64,000 nt of DNA from Collinsella provencensis (GCF_900199705.1 NZ_LT904908.1:9426-73425), one strand, 5' to 3'; shown: positions 1-9,345, numbered from the stretch's first letter. Notes: generated by a model not told the origin, from the sequence alone. Program-made: numbers and translations.

Positions 1-744
1 GGTGCCCGCATCGCACATGGCGGCGAAGTCGGGGTTGATGGGCAGACGGTCGAGGATATCGAGGCCGTACTGCGCCGCTACCTCGTCGAGCTTGCTCTTG
101 CCGAAGACCTCGATTTTCTTACCGCAGTCGGGGCATTCGAGGTAGCTCATGTTCTCTACAATGCCAAGCACAGGGATGTCCATCTTGGAGGCCATGTTCA
201 CGGCCTTGGACACGATCATGGACACGAGGTCCTGCGGGCTTGTGACGATGACGATACCGTCGACCGGCAGGGACTGGAAGACCGTGAGCGCGACGTCCGC
301 GGTTCCCGGAGGCATGTCAACGAGCAGGTAGTCAAGCGGACCCCAGGAGGTCTCGCTCCAGAACTGGCGGATGGCACCCGCGATGACGGGACCGCGCCAC
401 AGTACCGGGTCGGTTTCGTTTTGCAGCAGCAGGTTGGAGGACATGACCTTCACGCCACGCTCGGAAATCTCGGGAAGGAGCAAGTTGCCCAGGCCCATGG
501 CGTGGCGTCCACTCATGCCGAACATCTTGGGAACGGAGGGGCCGGTGATGTCGGCGTCGAGGATGCCGACCTTGTGGCTCGCGCGTGCCAGCTCGACGGC
601 GAGGGAGCCGGTGACGAGGGACTTGCCCACGCCGCCCTTGCCGGACAGCACGGCGATAACGCGCTTGACCTCGGAAAGGTTGTTTTCTTCAAACTCCTGC
701 GGAGTGGACTGTCCGCCGGCGGCTTCTGCATGCTCGCAGCTCAT
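1..744 (-). CDS. Mrp/NBP35-family P-loop ATPase (iron-sulfur carrier), 3' end outside window
   Basis: The frame is open from an ATG at 744 to the window edge (248 codons), so the C-terminus is missing. Residues 35-42 are the deviant Walker A GKGGVGKS typical of Mrp/NBP35/ApbC ATPases. Further on come DADITGPSVPKMFG, VDMPPGTADV and, near residue 200, a CPDC pair. Family members bind and pass on Fe-S clusters in the cytosol. A ribosome site (aaaggaag) lies just before the ATG. The family call is firm; the client proteins cannot be told from sequence. The gene stands apart from the MFS gene by about 200 bases in which I see nothing but scattered short palindromes. Confidence 0.93.
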   Translation of the reverse strand, partial: MSCEHAEAAGGQSTPQEFEENNLSEVKRVIAVLSGKGGVGKSLVTGSLAVELARASHKVGILDADITGPSVPKMFGMSGRHAMGLGNLLLPEISERGVKVMSSNLLLQNETDPVLWRGPVIAGAIRQFWSETSWGPLDYLLVDMPPGTADVALTVFQSLPVDGIVIVTSPQDLVSMIVSKAVNMASKMDIPVLGIVENMSYLECPDCGKKIEVFGKSKLDEVAAQYGLDILDRLPINPDFAAMCDAGT

Positions 745-947
745 GCGTACTTCCTTTCACGTTTCCCCACGTCTGCACGTAGGGCGGATATTCAACCCTT
801 CCATTGTACTCGCCAAGTTCATGCTGAGGGAGTCCGCGGCGGGAGATATCGAAGGCTCGTGTTGGAGGCAAGTTCCAGCATGAGTGCGAGCGCAAGCGTC
901 GAGGGCCTGCGTTATGGGGGTATGTGAGGCTGGCTTGAGCGCTTGTG

Positions 948-2162
948 CTAGCGCTGCGAAATCCTGACGGCGAGCGCCGTGATGATGAGCGCGGGGATGG
1001 AGAACAGCGCGCCGACCAGGCCCACATAGCCCATGCCGGGCCCTGAAATGACCATGCCGCCCACTGCCGTGCCAAAGGCGATACCGATGTTGAAGGAGGT
1101 GGGTTCAAGCGAGCTTGCCAGGGTAAGTGCCTGAGGGTACTTCTCAGCAGCGGTGGTCATGAACATCGAGACGCACGGCGTGCTCACCACATACATCGTG
1201 ATGCCGAGGGCGAGGACGACACCGAGTGCCCATGGCATGGCGGGACCGACCGCCCACAAGGCGAGCAGCAACAGCCCTTGGACGGAGAAGCTCACCAGCA
1301 GCGTTTTCAGGCCGAAGTGCGTATCGCCCCAGCCCGAGATCAGGTTGGAGATACAGCACATGGCGCCATATGCCATCAAGGTGCCGCTCGCCTCGACGGC
1401 GCTCATACCGAGAAAATCCTCGAGGTACGGGGTGATGTAGCCGTAGAATACATACATGGAGCCCACGCCGAAGAAGAAAATCGCCATGCCGCTCAGCATA
1501 CGGGGATCGCGTAAGAGCGGCAGCTGATCGCGCGCGGTGGCGGGCGCGTCGGTGGCGCCGGTGCGCGGGAGTAGGGCGACGAGCGCGCTGCACACGATGA
1601 CGGTCATGGCAAACGTGCCGATCATGGCGAGATGCCAATCCCACATCGCAGCGATGTAGTGGCAAACGGGCGTGCAAATGACGAGCGCTACGGAGAACGC
1701 GGCGTACATGAGCGAGACGCACCAGGAAATGCGGTTCATTCCGGCGACATCGGGAATGAACGTGGTGCCTACGGCGAGGAGGGCTCCTGATACACCGCCG
1801 ATGAGCAGGCGCGCTGCAAGGAGCATTTCAAAGCTGACGGCGAGCACCGACAGGCCATTGCCCAGGCAGTAGAGCACGCAGTACGTGACGAGCAGCGTGC
1901 GACGGGAGAATCGACCCGTGGTGAGCGCCAACAGAGGCGTGAGCACGGCGTAGACGATGGAGAACATGCTCATGAGCACACCGGTTTGCGCGAGCGAGAC
2001 ATGGAAGGCCTCGGCGATCTCGGGCTGGATGCCGATGATGATGAACTCGGAGCAGCCGAGCGAGAATCCGAGTGCGGTGAGCAGGCCTACGCAGAACTTG
2101 GCGTAGCCAGACATGCGCTCGGGTTCAGTAGACGTGGTGCTCTCGGGGTTCGGGGTCGACAT
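948..2162 (-). CDS. MFS transporter, DHA1/AraJ-like exporter
   Basis: A 404-residue protein with about 12 hydrophobic segments, usual for the major facilitator superfamily. The loop after TM2 reads GRFSRRTLL, a form of MFS motif A. Early residues (GFSLGCSEFIIIGIQPEIAEAF) resemble AraJ/YdhP-type drug or sugar exporters. A GTG lies six bases earlier at 2168, but the AGGAG is only 3 bases from it and 9 bases from the ATG at 2162, so I prefer 2162. It follows the P-type ATPase gene on the same strand after about 150 bases. The substrate cannot be judged. Confidence 0.88.
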   Translation of the reverse strand: MSTPNPESTTSTEPERMSGYAKFCVGLLTALGFSLGCSEFIIIGIQPEIAEAFHVSLAQTGVLMSMFSIVYAVLTPLLALTTGRFSRRTLLVTYCVLYCLGNGLSVLAVSFEMLLAARLLIGGVSGALLAVGTTFIPDVAGMNRISWCVSLMYAAFSVALVICTPVCHYIAAMWDWHLAMIGTFAMTVIVCSALVALLPRTGATDAPATARDQLPLLRDPRMLSGMAIFFFGVGSMYVFYGYITPYLEDFLGMSAVEASGTLMAYGAMCCISNLISGWGDTHFGLKTLLVSFSVQGLLLLALWAVGPAMPWALGVVLALGITMYVVSTPCVSMFMTTAAEKYPQALTLASSLEPTSFNIGIAFGTAVGGMVISGPGMGYVGLVGALFSIPALIITALAVRISQR

Positions 2163-2318
2163 GGACACGTACTCCTAGGGACGGGATGTGCTCGTTTGCG
2201 CATTGACGAAAAGTGCGAACTGCATTCGGATTGGGCGCGGGGCCAGCGGTTTGCTTGTTCCGTGCCATCCGGCGTCTAGCGCTGTGCCAGCGGTTGATTC
2301 GGCGCAGACAGCTCTCCA

Positions 2319-4217
2319 TTATGCCATGCGCATGGCGCGCATCGCGTTGAGAATGGCGATGATCGCCACGCCCACGTCGCCAAAAACCGCGAGCCACATG
2401 CCCGCGATGCCGACGGCCGCGAGAACGAGGATCAGCAGTTTGACGCCGATGGCGAAGACGATGTTTTGCCACACGATGCGCATCGTCTTGCGTGAAACGC
2501 GGATGGCCCGCGCGATGTTGCTCGGCTTGTCGTCCATGAGCACGATATCGGCGGCTTCGATGGCGGCGTCGGATCCCATAGCGCCCATGGCGATCCCCAC
2601 ATCCGCTCGTGTGAGCACGGGCGCATCGTTGATGCCGTCGCCCACGAAGGCGAGATTACCCTGAGCGTTGGCAAGGAGCTCCTCAACTTTGCTGACCTTG
2701 TCCTGCGGCAAAAGCTGTGCATGCACCTCATCGATTCCAAGACGCTGTGCCACGTCGTTTGCCACATCTGCGCGGTCGCCGGTGAGCATGATGCAGCGTT
2801 TGACACCGCTTGCGTGCAGATCGCGTATGGCCTGCGCAGCATCCTCTTTGATTGTATCGGAGATGACGATGTGGCCGAGGTATGCGCCGTCGCACGCAAC
2901 GTGGAGCATCGTCCCCGTGAGTTTGCACGAAGGGTGCTCAATACCGTGTTCTGCCATGAGTTTGTCGTTACCGACCAAGACCTTGCGCCCCTCGATGGTG
3001 GCTATTACGCCGTGTCCCGACTGCTCTTGGGCGTTTGCCACGAGCTGTTGATCGACCTCGTTGTCATACGCGTTAACGACGGAACGGGCGATGGGGTGGT
3101 TGGAGAGCGATTCGGCGTGAGCGGCGAGGAACAGTAGGCGATCGGCGTCGACGCCGGCCTCGGGATGTACCGCGACCACCTCGAACGTGCCGTTGGTGAG
3201 GGTACCTGTCTTGTCGAATACCACGGTGTCGACCTTGGAAAGCGCCTCAAGGTAGTTGGACCCCTTGATGAGGATGCCCAAGCGGCTCGCTCCGCCAATG
3301 CCGCCGAAGAACGAAAGCGGTACCGAGATTACCAGCGCACAGGGGCAGCTGACCACGAGGAACGTCAGTCCGCGCAAGATCCACTCGTCCCATGCGCCCA
3401 GGCCCGCAAGCGGCGGGATGATGGCGAGCATCGCGGCTGAAATGGTGACCGCAGGAGTATAGACGCGGGCGAAGCGCGTGATGAAATTCTCCGTGCGGGC
3501 CTTCTTCTCGCTTGCGTTTTCGACGAGCTCGAGGATGCGGCTGACGGTGGATTGACCGAAGGGCTTGGTGGTGCGCACATGCAGGACGCCGGTCATGTTG
3601 ACGCAGCCCGAGATGACTTCGCTGCCTTCTTCGACGGAACGGGGGACGGATTCGCCCGTGAGGGCGGACGTGTCGAGCTGGCTTGCTCCCTCGATAACGA
3701 TTCCATCGATGGGCACGCGCTCGCCCGGTTTGACTACGATGATGTCATTCACCGGCACCTCCGCGGGATCGACATCGACGAGTTCGCCGTCGCGCTCGAT
3801 GTGCGCGTAGTCTGGCGCGATGTCCATGAGCGCCGCGATGGATTTACGGCTCTTGCCCACGGCGTAACTTTGAAACAGTTCTCCTACCTGGTAGAACAGC
3901 ATGACGGCCGCACCTTCGGCCATATGCGGGTCGGCGCTGGGGAACAAGACCATGGCAAAGGCGCCGAGTGTCGCCACCGTCATGAGAAAGCTCTCGTCGA
4001 AGGCGTCGCCTCGGCGGATGTTGTGCCACGCTTTGCGCAGCACGTCATGACCTGCGATGAGGTAGGGGATGAGATACAGCGCGAAGCTTGCATAGACGGC
4101 ACCCGTGCTACCGAAAGCCGATACGAGGAGGCCGGTCTCATCGATAAGGAGAATGGCGAAAAAGATCGCCAAAGCCATGAGGATGCGCTTGAGCAACTTT
4201 TTCTGTTTCTTGTTCAT
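2319..4217 (-). CDS. P1B-type heavy-metal ATPase, zinc/cadmium/lead subgroup
   Basis: A 632-residue metal-exporting ATPase. Visible in order: two N-terminal hydrophobic regions, actuator loop TGES, membrane motif CPCALVISVP, phosphorylation site DKTGTLTNG, SNHPIA, and GDGINDAP. The CPC motif plus the late membrane Lys (GVKLLIL) and Asp (VFGDVGV) match ZntA-like Zn/Cd/Pb pumps and not copper pumps. It has no N-terminal metal-binding domain; that domain is a separate gene just upstream. The ATG at 4217 has an AAAGGG eight bases before it; a GTG at 4226 is the alternative. It forms an operon with the HMA and ArsR genes, giving metal-induced efflux. Confidence 0.94.
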   Translation of the reverse strand: MNKKQKKLLKRILMALAIFFAILLIDETGLLVSAFGSTGAVYASFALYLIPYLIAGHDVLRKAWHNIRRGDAFDESFLMTVATLGAFAMVLFPSADPHMAEGAAVMLFYQVGELFQSYAVGKSRKSIAALMDIAPDYAHIERDGELVDVDPAEVPVNDIIVVKPGERVPIDGIVIEGASQLDTSALTGESVPRSVEEGSEVISGCVNMTGVLHVRTTKPFGQSTVSRILELVENASEKKARTENFITRFARVYTPAVTISAAMLAIIPPLAGLGAWDEWILRGLTFLVVSCPCALVISVPLSFFGGIGGASRLGILIKGSNYLEALSKVDTVVFDKTGTLTNGTFEVVAVHPEAGVDADRLLFLAAHAESLSNHPIARSVVNAYDNEVDQQLVANAQEQSGHGVIATIEGRKVLVGNDKLMAEHGIEHPSCKLTGTMLHVACDGAYLGHIVISDTIKEDAAQAIRDLHASGVKRCIMLTGDRADVANDVAQRLGIDEVHAQLLPQDKVSKVEELLANAQGNLAFVGDGINDAPVLTRADVGIAMGAMGSDAAIEAADIVLMDDKPSNIARAIRVSRKTMRIVWQNIVFAIGVKLLILVLAAVGIAGMWLAVFGDVGVAIIAILNAMRAMRMA

Positions 4218-4240
4218 AGATGCCACCCTTTTGACGGCGG

Positions 4241-4459
4241 TTAGCGGAGGATTTCACAGTCCGGTTCGATGTCAGATACGAGCTTGACGACGGAATCGAG
4301 CACGTCGTCAAACGAGGCGTCATCTGCCTCGAGCGTGAGCTTTTGCAACATGAAGTTGACGGAAGCGGACGTGACGCCGGGGAGCTGGTTGATCTTGTTT
4401 TCGAGTTTTGCGGCGCAGTTGGCGCAATCGATTTCATCGAGTTTGAAAGACTTGCGCAT
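4241..4459 (-). CDS. free-standing heavy-metal-associated (HMA) domain protein
   Basis: A 72-residue protein that is a single HMA ferredoxin-like domain. The metal site is DCANC (CxxC) near residue 13, followed by the typical LENKINQLPGV helix and SVNFMLQKL strand. In related pumps this domain is fused to the N-terminus of the ATPase. Here it is a separate cistron ending 23 bases before the ATPase start, so it may deliver metal to the pump or regulate it. A good ribosome site (gaaagg) lies upstream. Confidence 0.9.
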   Translation of the reverse strand: MRKSFKLDEIDCANCAAKLENKINQLPGVTSASVNFMLQKLTLEADDASFDDVLDSVVKLVSDIEPDCEILR

Positions 4460-4552
4460 GATGGTTCCTTTCGGGGAGGTTGACGTGGTTATACATGCGT
4501 TGGCGTTTGTAGGCGGGTGTTTGTCGTTTTGGGCCTGATTGTCTTTGCCGTG

Positions 4553-4870
4553 TTACTCGCAGATATGCGTAAGGCCCTGATCGAGGATGGTGAGGACGTG
4601 GTCATCGGCGAGTGAATAGTTGATCGTGCGGCCATCGCGACGGAACTTGACGAGATGTGCCTGCTTGAGGATGCGCAGCTGGTGGGAAACAGCGGACTGC
4701 GAGGTTCCGGTTATCTCGGCAATGTCGTTGACGCTGTGCTCATCGGTGACGAGCGCATAGAGGATCTTGATGCGCGTGGTATCGGAAAAGACCTTGAACA
4801 GGTCGGCAAGGTCGTAAAGAAGCTCCTCATCAGGCAGGTCGTTGGTTACAGTGGATTCGGTGCTCTCCAT
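4553..4870 (-). CDS. ArsR/SmtB-family metal-sensing repressor
   Basis: A 105-residue winged-helix repressor. The core reads LADLFKVFSDTTRIKILYAL and then the recognition helix SQSAVSHQLRILKQ. The final helix holds Asp89, His91, His102 and Glu105, spaced exactly as the SmtB/CzrA alpha-5 zinc site (DxH, then HxxE eleven residues later). No alpha-3 Cys motif is present. This points to Zn(II) (or Co(II)) sensing and agrees with the downstream pump type. It is the first gene of the operon, and two operator-like dyads lie just upstream of its start. Confidence 0.93.
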   Translation of the reverse strand: MESTESTVTNDLPDEELLYDLADLFKVFSDTTRIKILYALVTDEHSVNDIAEITGTSQSAVSHQLRILKQAHLVKFRRDGRTINYSLADDHVLTILDQGLTHICE

Positions 4871-4883
4871 TGAAATCTCCTCT

Positions 4884-4904
4884 CATATGAGCAGACGTTC
4901 ATAC
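4884..4904. promoter_or_regulatory. ArsR operator-like dyad, proximal
   Basis: The stretch ATATGAGCAGACGTTCAT is an imperfect inverted repeat with ATGA-C / GTTCAT half-sites, like SmtB/CzrA operators. It lies about 14 bases before the arsR start codon. A near copy lies 35 bases further upstream. Confidence 0.65.
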
Positions 4905-4919
4905 TTTCTATTTGTGATT

Positions 4920-4939
4920 ATATGAGCGTATGTTCATAT
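4920..4939. promoter_or_regulatory. ArsR operator-like dyad, distal
   Basis: ATATGAGCGTATGTTCATAT is a 20-base dyad with eight of ten base pairs matched. It repeats the proximal site with a centre-to-centre spacing of about 3.4 helical turns, so two repressor dimers could bind the same face of the promoter region. Confidence 0.7.
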
Positions 4940-5028
4940 GTCAAGATAAAACTGTCGAGCGGATACGTTTTTTCTAAAAACGGCACAGAGGAGCGACGAC
5001 TGGCAGATTTTTGGTTTGCCGTTATAAG

Positions 5029-5068
5029 AAACCGCCGGCACCTGGCATGCAGGCAACCAGCGGTTTTT
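5029..5068. terminator. bidirectional Rho-independent terminator
   Basis: The arms AAACCGC (5029-5035) and GCGGTTT (5060-5066) pair, with an inner CCTGG/CAGG pairing, and a T run follows on the plus side (A run on the left). It lies between the metal operon promoter and the end of the exonuclease gene, whose transcripts it could end. The rest of 4940-5183 holds a second nested dyad (GTGCCTG 5128 with CAGGCAC 5177) and no gene. Confidence 0.6.
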
Positions 5069-5183
5069 GAGTTGATTTTAATTGTGATGCCGAGTGCGGT
5101 GCGTTACGCCACGTGCGAGGCATTCGCGTGCCTGTCTAAGTGCCACGCAACGACCTCTTGTGCACAAGGTCACGCGCAGGCAC

Positions 5184-6149
5184 TTACCTGGCGAACATGT
5201 TTTTGAGGTTGAACTCCGCCTGGACTGTGCGAAGCATGAGGTCGGTGTCGTCCAGTCCGAGGTGCGTTTCGACCTCTCCTCCTGCAAGCGTACCGCGGCG
5301 ACGCGCCCAGTTCTCGAGGCTGGCCGGTGCGCTTTCGCGCGGAAGCGTGCGGACCTCGCCGTCGATGGAGCGGCAAATGTGACGCGTGTCAATGGGGATA
5401 ATCTTGCCAGCCTTGCGCGCTTCGGCGTAGCCGGGGAGATGCAGCATGAACCACGAGTCTTCAAATGCGGCGTTGTGCGCCATATACGGGTACTTTTTCA
5501 TGAGCTTGAGCAGGGTCTTTTGCAAGTTCACGTCCTGGCGGAACGGCGTTTGACCTTCGAGGTCGCTCCACTGGATATGGTGGATGTTCTCAAGGGGAAC
5601 GCCCGTTTCGCGATACATCTCCGGGATGCCGCAGTAATGCGCTTCGGCATCGGTTGGCACCGCATCGCTGGTGAGCTCCATGAGTTCCCAGCCCACGTTG
5701 ATGATGTAGCCGCGCTCGGGAGCCCTTCCCGTGGTTTCGATGTCGAGGCCAAGGACCGTGCCCTTGATAGGTTTGCGCACGTACGCGACGGAATATGCGT
5801 CTCGATCTCCACGGACCTCGCGTGCGACGGCGCTGGCAGCACGGTGTTGCAGCTTGCCGATGCCCGTACAGGTGTCGGCGTCGGAGAGGCTGCGGGCTAG
5901 AAGTGGGCTCGAAAGATTGCGCAGGCGCGCCTCGCCGATTTGGTCGCACAGCTCGCGGTTTTGGTCGGCGAGCGTGAGGATGGTATCGAACGAGAAGTTG
6001 GGGTTCTCGTTGGTGTTCCATTCATCGATGAGCGCCTTGAGGGCCTCCTCGCCGCGTTGACGTTCGGATTCCATGGCGTCGTAATCCCCGTAGATGAACA
6101 TGGGGATGAAGGGCTGCATCGAATATTCAAGTGCCTGTTGGGCGTTCAT
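5184..6149 (-). CDS. DEDDh-family 3'-5' exonuclease
   Basis: A 321-residue protein whose C-terminal half is an RNase T/DnaQ-type exonuclease. Exo I reads LGLDIETTG, Exo II HNAAFEDSWF, and Exo III HLGLDDTDLM (His plus Asp of the DEDDh group). The first 130 residues match no domain I know. I chose the ATG at 6149 because AGGAG lies five bases before it; the open frame extends to 6371 without a ribosome site. Whether it acts on DNA or RNA is not visible. Confidence 0.85.
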   Translation of the reverse strand: MNAQQALEYSMQPFIPMFIYGDYDAMESERQRGEEALKALIDEWNTNENPNFSFDTILTLADQNRELCDQIGEARLRNLSSPLLARSLSDADTCTGIGKLQHRAASAVAREVRGDRDAYSVAYVRKPIKGTVLGLDIETTGRAPERGYIINVGWELMELTSDAVPTDAEAHYCGIPEMYRETGVPLENIHHIQWSDLEGQTPFRQDVNLQKTLLKLMKKYPYMAHNAAFEDSWFMLHLPGYAEARKAGKIIPIDTRHICRSIDGEVRTLPRESAPASLENWARRRGTLAGGEVETHLGLDDTDLMLRTVQAEFNLKNMFAR

Positions 6150-6327
6150 AGGTGCTCCTGTCGTAACGATTTGCCTATCAAAGTATAGGGGCTTGGGCGA
6201 GTGTTGGGGCGTGTTTACGTTGTGGAGCGTTGGCGTTGGCAGGCTCGCAATGGCTAAAGTGGGAACATACAAACGTACGAATGGGCTGGTAGCCCAACTT
6301 GATGCGATGTGATGGGGAAGCCCCTGT

Positions 6328-7467
6328 ATGGATTTGATGATGGATATCGTGCTGGACGCGGGCAAAGACACGCTCGCGCTCGTGCCGTTTTTGTTTGTAA
6401 CGTATCTGCTGCTTGAGGCGTTGGAGCATGCTGCGGGTCAGCGTGTAAACGACATGGTGCAGCGGGCCGGGGCGGCGGGTCCTCTGGTTGGCGCACTTGC
6501 GGGCGTCGTGCCCCAATGCGGGTTTTCCGCGGTGGGCGCCACGCTGTATGCAGGACGCGTGGTCACCTTGGGCACACTCGTCGCCGTGCTGCTCTCGACG
6601 TCGGATGAGATGCTGCCCCTGTTGGTTGCCGAGCGTGTTGACGCTGGGACCGTGGGCAAGATTCTAGGGCTCAAAGTGTTTATCGCCCTGGTGACGGGCT
6701 TTTTGATCGACCTCGGCGTGCGTGCGGTGCGCGGTCGTTTGCGCGCGAGGTCGGCGCGTTCCGATGTATCCCGGGATGCCGTTGCCGCTTCTGCCAATTT
6801 GTTGTCCCAGGTAGACGATCTGATGGACGACGTGGCTGAGGCGGGGTCGGGCGTTGAGCACATCCATCGCCTATGCGAGCAGGATCATTGCGGGTGTGAT
6901 GACGGCGCGGCATGTGGCCTTGTCGGAGTTGCATGCGACGAGGATGATGAACGCGAGGGGCATGAGGGGCGTGGAGCCGCCCAAGATGGCGACACTCGCA
7001 GCGGGCATGGACATGATGACCACGGTCACTCCCATGCGGGCCACGGTCACGCCCACGAGCACACGGGCGGCGCGCTCACCTCGATCGTGCGCAGCGCCTG
7101 CTCGCATACACTGCAGGTAGCCGTATTCATCTTCTTGGTTTCGTTCGTATTGGTCGCCGTGCTGGAAACGGCGGGGGAGCCCGCTCTCGAGGCGATGCTC
7201 GGTGGCAACACGGTGCTGACGGTCATTTTTTCGGCGCTGGTGGGCCTGATTCCCAACTGTTCGGCGAGCGTGGCGATCACGCAGCTTTATCTTGCGGGTG
7301 TGCTGGGATTTGCCCCGCTCATGGCAGGTCTTTTGGTCTCGGCGGGTATCGGGTATCTGGTTTTGTTCCGCGCCAATCGTCGCCCGCGCGAAAATCTCCT
7401 CATCGTGGCGCTTATGCTGATCGCGTCCATCGCGTGGGGACTCGTTTTGCTGGTATTGGGACTGTAG
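6328..7467 (+). CDS. putative 10-TM heavy-metal exporter (ArsP_2/manganese exporter-like) with His-rich loop
   Basis: A 379-residue membrane protein made of two similar hydrophobic halves. Each half has a GxxPxCGxS-type turn: GVVPQCGFSAVGATLYAGR in the first and GLIPNCSASVAITQLYLAG in the second. This is the pattern of the putative 10TM heavy-metal exporter family. The loop between halves (about residues 165-260) is hydrophilic and ends in a stretch rich in His, Gly and Asp (HGHDDHGHSHAGHGHAHEH), which probably binds metal. It is divergent from the exonuclease gene. I saw no manganese riboswitch in the 178 bases between them. Confidence 0.85.
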   Translation: MDLMMDIVLDAGKDTLALVPFLFVTYLLLEALEHAAGQRVNDMVQRAGAAGPLVGALAGVVPQCGFSAVGATLYAGRVVTLGTLVAVLLSTSDEMLPLLVAERVDAGTVGKILGLKVFIALVTGFLIDLGVRAVRGRLRARSARSDVSRDAVAASANLLSQVDDLMDDVAEAGSGVEHIHRLCEQDHCGCDDGAACGLVGVACDEDDEREGHEGRGAAQDGDTRSGHGHDDHGHSHAGHGHAHEHTGGALTSIVRSACSHTLQVAVFIFLVSFVLVAVLETAGEPALEAMLGGNTVLTVIFSALVGLIPNCSASVAITQLYLAGVLGFAPLMAGLLVSAGIGYLVLFRANRRPRENLLIVALMLIASIAWGLVLLVLGL

Positions 7468-7581
7468 GTTTTGCCTCGATACCAGGGTTGATCTGCAGCT
7501 TTTCAAGCGGGGGCGGAGAAGCTCTGTGGGCCGGGCTATTCCTCGAGCGACCTCTGACTTTGCGCGCGATTATACGCGGGC

Positions 7582-8106
7582 CTAGCTTCGCTCCCAGGCT
7601 TTCAACGCATCTTTCAGCAGCTTGGCGAGGTTGCGGGTGAAGCGCTCGCGGTCGTCATCGGTAAAGGCGGATGGTCCCTTTGTCCGTCCGCCGGCGCGCC
7701 GAACCTTCTTCTCTTCATGGCGAATGAACAACTGCATGTCGATCGTCGCCTTTTCGTAGATGTGTCCGCGCACGCCGATGGCGGCGGCGCCTCGTCCGAG
7801 CGCCATGCTCGCCAGCCCGATGTCCTGCGTCACCACGACGTCACCTGGTTCGAGGCACTCGATGATGGCAAAATCAGCGCTGTCGGCACCGGTGGAGACG
7901 TCGAGCACCTCGACCCAAAATCCAGGGTGCGTGTTGTCGCGACCGCGGGCGTGATCGGCGTCGCGCGGGTCGTCCCGACGGATGCGTCGTTCGAGGTTTT
8001 GCGTGGTATTACCTGCGATAACGCATGGGATGCGCGCCGCTCGCGCACCGGCGAGAGCTTCGCGGGTAACGGGACAGGCGTCGGCGTCGATGAAGAGCGT
8101 GGGCAT
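7582..8106 (-). CDS. YaiI/YqxD family protein (UPF0178, DUF188)
   Basis: A 174-residue protein beginning MPTLFIDADACPVTREA, the hallmark of the YaiI/YqxD family, with ECLEPGDVVVTQDIGLASMAL and a basic HEEKKVRRAGGRTKGPSAFT near the end. The fold resembles PIN nucleases but the function is not established. The ATG at 8106 has AAAGG six bases before it; the frame stays open further upstream without a site. It is convergent with the metal exporter. Confidence 0.9.
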   Translation of the reverse strand: MPTLFIDADACPVTREALAGARAARIPCVIAGNTTQNLERRIRRDDPRDADHARGRDNTHPGFWVEVLDVSTGADSADFAIIECLEPGDVVVTQDIGLASMALGRGAAAIGVRGHIYEKATIDMQLFIRHEEKKVRRAGGRTKGPSAFTDDDRERFTRNLAKLLKDALKAWERS

Positions 8107-8325
8107 ACAGCGCCTTTCTAACAAGGATGCGATGGCGGTTGGGTGTTGTAGCTGCGAGCCGAATACCATGCGATAACGGTGGGCGTTGCGGCGGCGTACT
8201 TTTGCAGCGTACTGCGGCGCGTTGCATTTTCTCACTGTTGCAGCGTGCTGCGTCGGCGTGCTGTTGTCGTGCACTGTAACCGTCATGCACTGCAGCCGTC
8301 TTCCGAAGGCTTTCTCGACGCAGCG
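8107..8325. other. intergenic stretch with degenerate TGCAGCGT repeats
   Basis: No gene is visible here. From about 8195 to 8300 the sequence is built of imperfect units such as TTGCAGCGTACTGCGGCG and TTGCAGCGTGCTGCG, which can also pair with each other. This may be a decayed repeat or a leader for the downstream minus-strand gene. Confidence 0.35.
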
Positions 8326-9345
8326 CTAATCCGTGATATAAGCGCGGACGAGCTCGTAGGTGTTGCGCACGCCGTCCAGATGGGAGCGCTCGTAGTTGTG
8401 TGAGGCGTACACGCCGGGTCCGATAAGGCCATGGCGGATATCATATCCAGCGGAAACGGTCGCCTCGACGTCGGAGCCGTAATGCGGATACACGTCTATG
8501 GCATAGCCGAGCCCATGTTCGCGCGCCCGTTCGGCAAGCTTGCCGACCAGCTCATAGTTGTAGGGACCGCCGGAATCCTTTGCGCAGATGGATACCATGC
8601 GCTCGGTGCAGCCGAGATCGGCTCCCACGCAACCCATATCAACCGAGATCATCTCGCACGTATCGGCGGGCACCACCGCTCCGCCGTGACCGACCTCCTC
8701 GTAAACCGTGAACATGAGCGTGACTTTGCGGTTGAGCGCAAGCCCTTCCTCGCGCACGGCACGGGCGATGCCCAATAGAATCGCGGCGGAAAGCTTGTCG
8801 TCTAGAAAACGGCTCTTGATATAGCCGCTCTTCGTGATGACCGTGCGCGGGTCCATAGCGATAATGTCGCCGGTCTGCACGCCGAGTGCCAGCACATCTT
8901 CCTTACTCGACACGTTTTCGTCGAGCAGGATTTCCATGTTCTCCTCTTTGATTTCGACCGCTTCGTCTGCGACGTGGGCAGAGGGCTCGGTGTTGAGCAC
9001 CACACCCGTGTAAACGTGCCCGTCGCGTGTGTGGATGGTGCAGTTCTCGCCGTCGGCCGTGCTCCACTGGTGTCCTCCGAGCGTGGTGGGGCGCAAACGC
9101 CCGTTGTCCTTGATGGAGCGGACCATCGCGCCGAGGGTGTCGATATGCGAGGCGAGCACGAGCGGGTCACCCTCGCCGCCGATGCACACGAGCACGTTTC
9201 CCTTGTTGGAGCGTTCGGGCGCAAAGCCCATATCGGTGAGCGTTTCCATGAGATAATCTGCTGCGTGCGCGGTGTATCCGGTGGGGCTGGCAATGGCGGT
9301 GAGCGCGTGCAGCTGTTCTCCGATATACGTAAGCGTTTCTTTCAT
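8326..9345 (-). CDS. M42-family aminopeptidase (glutamyl aminopeptidase/FrvX-like)
   Basis: A 339-residue cytosolic metallo-aminopeptidase. The metal ligands of the M42 family can be placed: His in LASHIDTLG, the bridging Asp in SRFLDDKLSA, the Glu pair in VYEEVGHGG, Asp in SVDMGCVG, and His in GVYASHNYERSH. The length fits the family. An AGGAG lies six bases before the ATG. It probably trims short peptides to free amino acids. Confidence 0.93.
   Translation of the reverse strand: MKETLTYIGEQLHALTAIASPTGYTAHAADYLMETLTDMGFAPERSNKGNVLVCIGGEGDPLVLASHIDTLGAMVRSIKDNGRLRPTTLGGHQWSTADGENCTIHTRDGHVYTGVVLNTEPSAHVADEAVEIKEENMEILLDENVSSKEDVLALGVQTGDIIAMDPRTVITKSGYIKSRFLDDKLSAAILLGIARAVREEGLALNRKVTLMFTVYEEVGHGGAVVPADTCEMISVDMGCVGADLGCTERMVSICAKDSGGPYNYELVGKLAERAREHGLGYAIDVYPHYGSDVEATVSAGYDIRHGLIGPGVYASHNYERSHLDGVRNTYELVRAYITD

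Noticed and set aside
6150-6327. Possible manganese (yybP-ykoY) riboswitch before the metal exporter
   Set aside because: None of the conserved loops is present.
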